Position numbers and translations under genes: made by a program
Assembly: GCA_934667465.1 (NCBI GenBank)
Contig: CAKUMG010000474.1
Coordinates: forward strand, 1-5,477
DNA length: 5,477 nucleotides
From: an uncultured Actinoplanes sp.
GTDB taxonomy: Bacteria; Actinomycetota; Actinomycetes; Mycobacteriales; Micromonosporaceae
Direction of reading: 5' to 3'
Shown: positions 1 through 4,541 of the stretch, in pieces
Layout of the letters: the number at the start of each line of letters is the position of its first letter
How positions within the stretch are numbered: the first letter of the stretch is position 1
Notes under the pieces: generated by a model
Told to the model about the DNA's origin: nothing
The model's input: only the letters and a program-made list of their open reading frames with translations
The model's database searches: none

Positions 1-20
1 GCCCCGCACGGTTGCCGAGC

Positions 21-48
21 GCCGGGGCGGCGTGCGGGCCGCCCCGGC
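21..48 (-). terminator. GC-rich hairpin terminator downstream of the propeller/LamG gene
   Basis: A perfect 11-bp inverted repeat (21-31 with 38-48, GCCGGGGCGGC and its complement) encloses a 6-nt loop. On the minus strand it starts 7 nt after the TGA stop of the secreted-protein gene. No T-tract follows, which is common for actinobacterial terminators. A competing, longer-loop pairing also exists: CCCGCACG at 3-10 with CGTGCGGG at 31-38. Position and stem strength support termination; the mechanism is inferred. Confidence 0.6.
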
Positions 49-55
49 GGGCGGG

Positions 56-1867
56 TCAGCCGATGCTGACCCAGGCGTCGTCGAGGCCGCCGTGGAACTG
101 GTCGTTGTTGGCGCCGGTGCCCTTGCCGGCCAGGCTCAGCGGCTGGCCGTTGTCGATGGTGAGGCCGGCCGGCAGCGTGGCACTGCCCTGGACCTGGTCG
201 TCGACGAGGATCTCCAGCTTGGGCCCGGTGCGGCGGCAGGCGATCGTGTGCCAGGCGCCGTCCGAGATGGACTTCGGGCTCTTGGCGACGTGCAGGGCGG
301 GCGCGTCCTTGCCGCTCAGGACGCAGCTTGGCCGGCCCGAGGCGCCGTCGACCTGGAGCTTGTACTGCCCGCCCGGCGCGCTGGACGTGCCCTTCTGCAG
401 GATGTTCTCGCCGGAGCTGGTCTCCGCCGGGGAGAGCTGCACGTAGGCGCCGTACCGCAGGTCCTTGGCTCCGGGGTTGAGGGCCGGGGCCGAGGCGGCC
501 TGCAGGACCACGCGCGGGCAGTTGGCGCCGGTGCACTTGGGCGGGAAGGAGACACCCTGGCCGGAGCCGTGCTTGACGATCTTGACTGCGCCGCCGTTGG
601 CCGACATGGCCTTGAGCTGGTGGCCGCGGCCCGAGCCGTCGTCGTAGCTGCCGTCGGCGACGGTGGAGTCGAAGTTGTAGGAGGCCACGTTCGCCGACGG
701 CGGGGCGGGCGGCGCCGGGGGCCGCGGTGCCGGGCCGCCGAAGGACGCGTACCTCTTCTGCGCACTTCCGCCCATGGTGGTGAAGTCGCCGCCGACGCTG
801 AGCAGGCCCAGCGCCGGGTTGGCCGCCAGGGTGCGGATGCCGACGACGCCGTTGGCCTGCGGGGCCCAGGTGGTCAGGTTGCCGGAGCCGTCGATCGCGG
901 CGGCCTTGACGCGCGGGACCGAGCCGTCGGTGCAGAGGCCCTTCGCGCCGTTGTTCGTGGTGGTGCACGCCTTGTCGAAGTGCCCGCCGACATAGGTGGT
1001 GCCGTCGAGCGTGGCGATCGCCTGCGCGTCGCCGTCGAAGACGCGGGTCCAGCGGGCCTGGCCGCCGAAGGTGTAGGCGACGGCGCGCCCGCCCTGGCCG
1101 CCGAGCGCGGCGTAGACGCCGGAGCCGTCGGCGGTCAGCGCGAAGACCTGCGACACGGGCTTGGGCAGGAACGTCTTGTCGAGCACGCCGGTGGTCGCGT
1201 CGACGGCGGTCAGACGCAGGGTGGAGCTGACGCCGTTGGTCTTGTGGAAGCCGCCGCCCAGGTAGACGCGGTTGCCGTTGACGGCGAGCGCGTTGACGGT
1301 GTCGTCGGTGGTGGGCGCCCAGGCGTCGAGCGCGCCGGTGGCGGTGCTGAACGCGGCGAGGTTGGCGCGGGGGACGCCGTCCACGGCGGTGAGCCGCCCG
1401 CCGACGTACAGCCGGCCGTTGGCGACGGCGAGCGCGTTGGGCTGGCCGAGGACGGTGTGCCGGAGCGCGCCGAGGGTGCCGGACGTGCCGTCGATCGCGG
1501 CCACGGCATCGCGGGGGGTGCCGGCCACACGGTCGAAGTCGCCGGCCGCATAGACGGTGGTGCCGTCGGTGGCCAGGGCGCGGACGGTGGCGTCGGCGCC
1601 GGGGTTCCAGTCGAGCAGCTTGCCGGTCCGCGCGCTGAACGCGGCGAGGCGGTCGCGGCCGGTGGTCTTGCCGCCGGTGATCGCGCCGGTGAAGGAACCT
1701 CCGACATAGACGGTGTCGCCGCGGTGGGCGATCGCATAGACGGGGCCGTTGAACGACGGGGACGGGGTGGGGGTGCCGGAGACGACCTCGGCCAGCGCGA
1801 CGCCGCCCACGGAGACGAGAGCGGTCGCGGCGCCGAGGGCGAGGAGCCGGCGTACCGCTGATTTCAT
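56..1867 (-). CDS. Secreted beta-propeller protein with C-terminal LamG/concanavalin-like domain
   Basis: This is a 603-residue exported protein, probably acting in the medium or at the cell surface. Residues 1-26 form a signal peptide (basic start MKSAVRR, a long hydrophobic stretch, likely cleavage after ALA26). Residues about 50-375 carry seven spaced motifs of the type VYVGGSFT (near 53, 105, 153, 201, 251, 291 and 355), most followed by a strand ending in AAF, AAID or AVD. This fits a seven-bladed propeller of the delta-60/DUF5122 or PQQ-like kind. A proline-rich linker (about 379-391) leads to a LamG/concanavalin A-like domain (about 392-603) with the typical [12 protein letters not shown] and LEILVDD segments. 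Six cysteines occur in likely pairs (301/312, 445/450, 515/544). I see no catalytic motif, so binding of glycan or protein is more likely than catalysis, but this is inference. The ATG at 1867 is chosen because it gives a clean signal peptide; a GTG at 1924 would add 19 polar residues. Neither start has a clear ribosome-binding site. The gene is divergent from the adjacent LacI gene. Confidence 0.88.
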   Translation of the reverse strand: MKSAVRRLLALGAATALVSVGGVALAEVVSGTPTPSPSFNGPVYAIAHRGDTVYVGGSFTGAITGGKTTGRDRLAAFSARTGKLLDWNPGADATVRALATDGTTVYAAGDFDRVAGTPRDAVAAIDGTSGTLGALRHTVLGQPNALAVANGRLYVGGRLTAVDGVPRANLAAFSTATGALDAWAPTTDDTVNALAVNGNRVYLGGGFHKTNGVSSTLRLTAVDATTGVLDKTFLPKPVSQVFALTADGSGVYAALGGQGGRAVAYTFGGQARWTRVFDGDAQAIATLDGTTYVGGHFDKACTTTNNGAKGLCTDGSVPRVKAAAIDGSGNLTTWAPQANGVVGIRTLAANPALGLLSVGGDFTTMGGSAQKRYASFGGPAPRPPAPPAPPSANVASYNFDSTVADGSYDDGSGRGHQLKAMSANGGAVKIVKHGSGQGVSFPPKCTGANCPRVVLQAASAPALNPGAKDLRYGAYVQLSPAETSSGENILQKGTSSAPGGQYKLQVDGASGRPSCVLSGKDAPALHVAKSPKSISDGAWHTIACRRTGPKLEILVDDQVQGSATLPAGLTIDNGQPLSLAGKGTGANNDQFHGGLDDAWVSIG

Positions 1868-1932
1868 AACAATATTGCGCACAACGGCATTCAACGGGCG
1901 GCGGGGCGTCGAGGACGTGCCCACCGGTCCGG

Positions 1933-1959
1933 CGAACAGCCGGGATCACCAGCTGTTCG
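1933..1959. promoter_or_regulatory. Inverted repeat in the divergent intergenic region (possible operator or leader hairpin)
   Basis: CGAACAGC (1933-1940) and GCTGTTCG (1952-1959) are a perfect 8-bp inverted repeat with an 11-nt spacer. They lie 66 bp upstream of the secreted-protein ATG and 114 bp upstream of the LacI gene. The sequence does not resemble the ACTTCCG half-sites nearer the LacI gene, so if it is an operator it would serve a different protein or form a leader hairpin of the minus-strand transcript. Function is not established. Confidence 0.3.
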
Positions 1960-2007
1960 GGCACATGGCCGCACGTCCGGGTGAACGGCCGCTGCGCAGC
2001 GCCGCTC

Positions 2008-2037
2008 TAGATCGTTCCCGCCGGGCTGTGGAATACT
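2008..2037 (+). promoter_or_regulatory. Possible promoter of the first LacI gene
   Basis: TAGATC (2008-2013) and AATACT (2032-2037) are separated by 18 bp and match the -35 and -10 consensus at three and four of six positions. The predicted start near 2044 would leave a leader of about 30 nt before the GTG at 2074. The -10 hexamer overlaps the palindrome at 2035-2047, as expected for an autorepressed gene. The match is weak and rests mainly on position. Confidence 0.3.
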
Positions 2038-2059
2038 TCCGGGAAGTGCTTCCGAAAGT
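2035..2059. promoter_or_regulatory. Candidate LacI operator: overlapping palindromes upstream of the first regulator
   Basis: ACTTCC-G-GGAAGT (2035-2047) is a perfect 13-bp palindrome about its central base. It overlaps GGAAG-TG-CTTCC (2042-2053), and a further CTTCCGAAAG-type arm follows up to 2059. The half-site ACTTCCG also occurs, in CGGAAGT orientation, three times upstream of the second LacI gene. Symmetric sites of this size next to their own gene are typical of LacI-family autoregulation, and the location over the -10 and start region fits repression. Binding is inferred. Confidence 0.55.
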
Positions 2060-2062
2060 TAC

Positions 2063-2070
2063 GAGGAGGA
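2063..2070 (+). promoter_or_regulatory. Ribosome-binding site deciding the GTG start of the first LacI gene
   Basis: GAGGAGGA is a near-perfect Shine-Dalgarno sequence. It lies 3 nt before the GTG at 2074, which is close, and 12 nt before an alternative in-frame GTG at 2083. The overlapping ATG at 2070 is in another frame and reads into no recognisable protein. The 2074 start is preferred because it gives the usual family N-terminus MPRVTIAAIA; the alternative would shorten the protein by three residues only. Confidence 0.7.
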
Positions 2071-2073
2071 TGC

Positions 2074-3066
2074 GTGCCCCGGGTGACGATCGCCGCGATC
2101 GCGGAGGAGGCGGGCGTGTCCGTCCCCACGGTGTCGCGGGTGCTGAACGGCCGTGCCGATGTCGCCCCGCAGACCCGGGAGCTGGTCGAGAAGCTGCTCA
2201 AGCAGCACGGCTACCGGCGGCGCGCGTCGCGCCAGCCGACCGGCCGGGCCGGCCTGGTGGACCTGGTCTTCAACGACCTCGACAGCCCGTGGGCCGTCGA
2301 GCTGATCCGCGGCGTCGAGGACGTCATGCACGCCGCCGGGGTCGGCACCGTCGTCTCCGCCGTCCACCGCCGCTCCACGTCGACCCGGCAATGGCTGCAG
2401 AACCTGTACGCGCGACGGTCCGACGGTGTCATCTTCGTGATCTCCGACCCGAACATCGGCGCGTGGGCGGAGCTGCAGCGGCTCAACATCCCGGCCGTGG
2501 TCGTGGACCCGGCCGGCGGCGCCCCGGCGGACATCCCCACGGTCGGCGCGACCAACTGGGCCGGCGGCCTCTCCGCGACCCAGCACCTGAGCTCGCTCGG
2601 GCACCGCCGGATCGGCTTCATCGCGGGCCCCAAGCACATGGTCTGCAGCCGCGCCCGGCTGGACGGCTACCGCGCGGGCCTCGAGACGGCCGACGACAGC
2701 CTGGTCCGGGAGGGCGACTTCCTGTACGGGTCCGGCTACACTGGCGCCCTGTCCCTGCTGGACTCCGCTGACCCGCCGACCGCCATCTTCGCCTCCAGCG
2801 ACACCATGGCGCTCGGCGTCTACGAGGCGGCCCGCCAGCGCGGCCTGCGGGTGCCCGAGGACCTCAGCGTCGTGGGCTTCGACGACCTCCCGGAGGCACG
2901 CTGGGCCTCTCCCCCGCTGACCACCGTGCGGCAGCCGCTGGCCGAGATGGGGGCGCTCGCCGCGCGTACGGTGCTGCGGCTGGCCCAGGGCGGCGAACCC
3001 GAGACCCCCCGCCTCGAGCTCGCCACCCACCTGGTCGTCCGCGACAGCACCGCAGCGCCCCGCTGA
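2074..3066 (+). CDS. LacI-family transcriptional regulator (complete)
   Basis: This is a 330-residue cytoplasmic DNA-binding regulator of normal family length. Residues 5-25 are the LacI helix-turn-helix (TIAAIAEEAGVSVPTVSRVLN), with V-P at the two recognition positions that are Y-Q in E. coli LacI. A basic linker (about 47-59) takes the place of the hinge. The ligand-binding/dimerisation core follows, with conserved stretches GVIFV (118), VVVDP (142), TNWAGG (160), LGHRRIGFIAGP (175), FASSDTMALGV (239), PEDLSVVGFDD (261) and PPLTTVRQPL (280). The family usually senses sugars or sugar oligomers and represses uptake or hydrolase genes; the ligand here is unknown. The gene is divergent from the propeller/LamG gene, making that gene the nearest candidate target, and palindromes over its own presumed promoter suggest autoregulation. 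It is a close paralog of the regulator starting at 4542. Its TGA stop lies inside the left terminal inverted repeat of the downstream repeat element. Confidence 0.95.
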   Translation: MPRVTIAAIAEEAGVSVPTVSRVLNGRADVAPQTRELVEKLLKQHGYRRRASRQPTGRAGLVDLVFNDLDSPWAVELIRGVEDVMHAAGVGTVVSAVHRRSTSTRQWLQNLYARRSDGVIFVISDPNIGAWAELQRLNIPAVVVDPAGGAPADIPTVGATNWAGGLSATQHLSSLGHRRIGFIAGPKHMVCSRARLDGYRAGLETADDSLVREGDFLYGSGYTGALSLLDSADPPTAIFASSDTMALGVYEAARQRGLRVPEDLSVVGFDDLPEARWASPPLTTVRQPLAEMGALAARTVLRLAQGGEPETPRLELATHLVVRDSTAAPR

Positions 3067-3122
3067 ATTTCTGGCCCTGAGTTCTTGGCACCCGCCGAGT
3101 TGACCGGCACACCACACGCCGA

Positions 3123-3218
3123 CCCCATACCGGAGGGCTTACCCCGCCGCCACGCCAGCAACCGAACTGTCCCAATGCCAGCGGGCTCACCCCGCCGCCA
3201 CGCCGGCAACCGCACTTC
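3123..3218. repeat. Two-copy 48-bp tandem direct repeat
   Basis: The core GGGCT(T/C)ACCCCGCCGCC followed by ACGCC(A/G)GCAACCG is found at 3135-3164 and again at 3183-3212, 48 bp later, with 2 differences in 30 bases. Weaker similarity extends on both sides, so that about two whole 48-bp units fit 3123-3218. The period is a multiple of three, so antisense reading frames show a peptide repeat (WRRGEP/WRRGKP), but I see no supporting gene signals. Two copies with no spacer structure rule out a CRISPR array. Confidence 0.7.
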
Positions 3219-3222
3219 GCCC

Positions 3223-3294
3223 GGCGATGATTTGGCCGCCCAAGATCCGCCAAGCGCTCTTCTTGGAGGATCTGTGGGTGGCCAAATCATCGCC
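3223..3294. terminator. Long hairpin, probable bidirectional terminator between convergent genes
   Basis: Positions 3223-3242 pair with 3275-3294 over 20 positions with one G-T pair. After a single bulged base (3274), 3243-3254 pairs with 3262-3273 with one mismatch, leaving a 7-nt loop (3255-3261). A stem of about 32 positions in 72 nt is far beyond chance and would form in transcripts from either strand. It stands 157 nt after the LacI stop and 45 nt after the stop of the minus-strand secreted-protein gene. There is no U-tract. Termination is the natural reading; an RNA processing signal or repeat-element core is also possible. Confidence 0.6.
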
Positions 3295-3338
3295 TCCCAG
3301 GGGCGAAGTGCCGCGCGAGCGAAGCGAGTGCCAGAAAT

Positions 3339-4322
3339 TCAGTCCACGACGGGTGGGGCCGTCTCGGCGGCCTTCTTCAGGGCTGCGGCGGCGGACGTGT
3401 ACGGGTTGTAGGTGTACGTGCGTGACAGAGTGCCCGGGACGGTGAAGTACTCGGCGGCCAGTTTTGCCGGGTCCGTGGCGATCTCGCCGCGGGCCGGGAG
3501 GTCGTTGCCGTCGTCCCAGCCCCACGGGGCGTTCGCCGAGTTCGCGCCGAGCGACGCGAACAGCGAACTCGTGCTCCGCTGCGCCCACAGCCCGCCGGGC
3601 GCGAAGATGTCGATGAGCGCGTACTTCACGTCCCGGTCGTTGGCGCCGCTCGGGGTCTCGGCGGTCGTCGAGGGGTAGTACACGATGCCGTCGCCGTTGA
3701 TCGAGTACTGCGGCCACGCCTTGAACCCGTGCCCCTGCGCCTCCTGCGCGGTGACCGGGTGCTGGAACGAGTCGTGGGGCGACGACTGGGTCTGCAGGGT
3801 GCCGTCGATCGTCTCGCGCCCGTTCGACCAGGTGCTGCCCGCGGGGGCGTACGAGAAGAAGTCACTGTGTGCGACGGTCACGGCCGACCGCAACACTCCG
3901 TAGTCGCTGCCGTCGCGCTCGACGGCGATCGTCATGCCCTCGCCGTCGTTCTCGTGCTCGGTCTCGAAGAACGGGTGGTCGGTCCAGTCGCGTGGGTGGA
4001 AGAAGAAGTACGTGATGAACCAGTGGCTGCTCGTCTCGGCCACGGAGTAGTACGCGTGGGCGGCGAGGGAGGCGTCGCTGCCGCCCGCGTTGTCCCAGTT
4101 GTTGCGCCCGACCAGGTCGCCGTCGAAGTCGACCTTGGTTATGTAGTCGCTCTTGCCGCCGAGCGCGTGGCTCCCCGTGGCGTCGACGTCCTGGTGGTGG
4201 ATGGGCGCCCAGCGCAGCGCGAGCTGGGCCCGGCTGACCGCCGCGTGGGCCGGCGCCGGGACGGCGAGGGCGGCGCTCCCCAGCGCGGCGGCCAGAGCGG
4301 CCGCGATCCTCCTGACGGACAT
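3339..4322 (-). CDS. Secreted protein of uncharacterised family with HPRDW and EHENDGEG motifs
   Basis: This is a 327-residue exported protein of unknown function. Residues 1-27 are a signal peptide (MSVRRI, an alanine-rich hydrophobic core, cleavage after PAHA). The mature part has no cysteine. Notable segments are RWAPIHHQDVD (37-47), GGKSDYITKVDFDGD (55-69), NNWDN (74-78), an aromatic run ending in FFFHPRDW (106-113), EHENDGEG (122-129), TVAHSDFFSY (149-158), HPVTAQEAQGHG (188-199) and DRDVKYALIDIFAPGG (229-244). I recall similar proteins as hypothetical secreted proteins of bacteria and fungi. The aromatic strand followed by an acidic/histidine motif faintly recalls the GHRHDWE region of NPP1-type necrosis-inducing proteins or the GDWEH of Vps62-like proteins, but homology is not shown. 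The ATG at 4322 is chosen because it gives a clean signal peptide and has GGGAG 5 nt upstream. An ATG at 4466 would add 48 residues and overlap the opposing promoter. The gene is divergent from the second LacI gene. Confidence 0.9.
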   Translation of the reverse strand: MSVRRIAAALAAALGSAALAVPAPAHAAVSRAQLALRWAPIHHQDVDATGSHALGGKSDYITKVDFDGDLVGRNNWDNAGGSDASLAAHAYYSVAETSSHWFITYFFFHPRDWTDHPFFETEHENDGEGMTIAVERDGSDYGVLRSAVTVAHSDFFSYAPAGSTWSNGRETIDGTLQTQSSPHDSFQHPVTAQEAQGHGFKAWPQYSINGDGIVYYPSTTAETPSGANDRDVKYALIDIFAPGGLWAQRSTSSLFASLGANSANAPWGWDDGNDLPARGEIATDPAKLAAEYFTVPGTLSRTYTYNPYTSAAAALKKAAETAPPVVD

Positions 4323-4327
4323 GCGAA

Positions 4328-4332
4328 CTCCC
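4328..4332 (-). promoter_or_regulatory. Ribosome-binding site supporting the 4322 start of the HPRDW protein
   Basis: GGGAG on the minus strand ends 5 nt before the ATG at 4322. It lies directly ahead of the signal peptide and, with the likely -10 at 4358-4363, argues against the longer reading that would begin at 4466. Confidence 0.6.
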
Positions 4333-4357
4333 GCGTTCGAAGAGATAGATGAGCAGG

Positions 4358-4386
4358 AATATAGGAGGTCATCGGCCACGGGACCA
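4358..4386 (-). promoter_or_regulatory. Possible promoter of the HPRDW secreted-protein gene
   Basis: On the minus strand TATATT (4363-4358) is a five-of-six match to the -10 consensus in an otherwise GC-rich region. Seventeen bases upstream lies TGGTCC (4386-4381), a weak three-of-six -35. The predicted start near 4350 leaves a leader of about 28 nt with a ribosome-binding site in the right place. The candidate LacI site at 4438-4454 lies about 50 bp further upstream. Confidence 0.5.
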
Positions 4387-4437
4387 TGACCGCCGGGCGA
4401 AGATCGCGTGGCCGCCGGGAGGCCCGCCCGGGTCGCT

Positions 4438-4454
4438 CCGGAAGTTGCGGAAGT
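4438..4454. promoter_or_regulatory. Candidate operator, distal copy, upstream of the second LacI promoter
   Basis: CCGGAAGTTGCGGAAGT carries two CGGAAGT half-sites in direct orientation 9 bp apart (4439-4445 and 4448-4454). Its first 14 bases recur exactly at 4515-4528, and the half-site matches the palindrome ahead of the first LacI gene. It ends 11 bp upstream of the -35 at 4466 and lies between the two divergent promoters, so it could affect both. The direct rather than inverted arrangement is unusual for a LacI-family site. Confidence 0.5.
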
Positions 4455-4465
4455 CATGAATGGCA

Positions 4466-4494
4466 TTGACCGGTGCGGATGGCGTACCTAGGGT
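4466..4494 (+). promoter_or_regulatory. Promoter of the second LacI gene
   Basis: TTGACC (4466-4471), a 17-bp spacer and TAGGGT (4489-4494) match the actinobacterial housekeeping sigma consensus (TTGAC, 17-18 bp, TAg/aggT) closely. The predicted start near 4501 gives a leader of about 41 nt. Exact 14-bp repeats at 4438-4451 and 4515-4528 bracket it. Confidence 0.7.
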
Positions 4495-4514
4495 CCTGAG
4501 GCATCCGGCATCGG

Positions 4515-4528
4515 CCGGAAGTTGCGGA
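4515..4528. promoter_or_regulatory. Candidate operator, proximal copy, in the leader of the second LacI gene
   Basis: CCGGAAGTTGCGGA is an exact repeat of 4438-4451, displaced by 77 bp, and contains one CGGAAGT half-site (4516-4522). It lies just downstream of the predicted transcription start and 13 bp before the ATG, where a bound repressor would block transcription. Together with the distal copy it could support looping. The sequence also doubles as the region before the start codon, where no good Shine-Dalgarno is seen (best is GGACGGGG at 4526-4533). Confidence 0.5.
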
Positions 4529-4541
4529 CGGGGTTTCAGCG

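Larger units (their letters stand above)
3063..3342. repeat. Composite inverted-repeat element filling the convergent intergenic space
   Basis: The ends are a perfect 13-bp inverted repeat, CTGAATTTCTGGC (3063-3075) and GCCAGAAATTCAG (3330-3342). They are AT-rich against the GC-rich surroundings. Each end contains the TGA stop of the gene that runs into it. Nested inside are a second perfect inverted repeat of 11 bp (3212-3222 with 3301-3311, GCACTTCGCCC and complement), a long hairpin (3223-3294) and a 48-bp tandem repeat (3123-3218). No transposase and no convincing target duplication are visible. It could be a non-autonomous MITE/REP-like dispersed element or an elaborate bidirectional terminator. 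Open frames crossing it look non-coding. Confidence 0.65.

Noticed and set aside
764..770. Another ACTTCCG half-site inside the propeller/LamG coding region
   Set aside because: A single 7-mer is expected about once by chance in a window of this size on both strands, and it has no neighbouring half-site or promoter.
32..1861. 609-codon open frame on the plus strand opposite the propeller/LamG gene
   Set aside because: Composition is biased to V, G, A, R and D with no recognisable domain. Long antisense frames are usual in very GC-rich DNA, and the minus strand has the signal peptide, propeller motifs and LamG domain.
1749..2771. 340-codon plus-strand frame overlapping the start of the first LacI gene
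   Set aside because: It is the neighbouring frame of the LacI gene, becomes arginine/proline-rich low-complexity sequence and crosses the promoter region.
2059..3117. 352-codon minus-strand frame opposite the first LacI gene
   Set aside because: It is the complement of a clear LacI coding sequence, has no domain of its own and would overlap the operator region and the repeat element.
3123..3218. Possible CRISPR array
   Set aside because: There are only two copies, the repeats are contiguous 48-bp units and no unique spacers or cas genes are present.
3063..3342. Insertion sequence with transposase
   Set aside because: The element is only 280 bp, encodes no transposase-like protein, and the flanking bases do not form a convincing target duplication.
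2820..3411. Small open frames across the intergenic repeat with WRRGEP/WRRGKP peptide repeats
   Set aside because: The peptide repeats are explained by the 48-bp DNA repeat, frames exist on both strands, and no start or ribosome-binding signals support them.
4323..4466. 48-residue N-terminal extension of the HPRDW protein from the ATG at 4466
   Set aside because: It would bury a good signal peptide, cross its own likely -10 and ribosome-binding site and reach into the promoter of the opposite gene.
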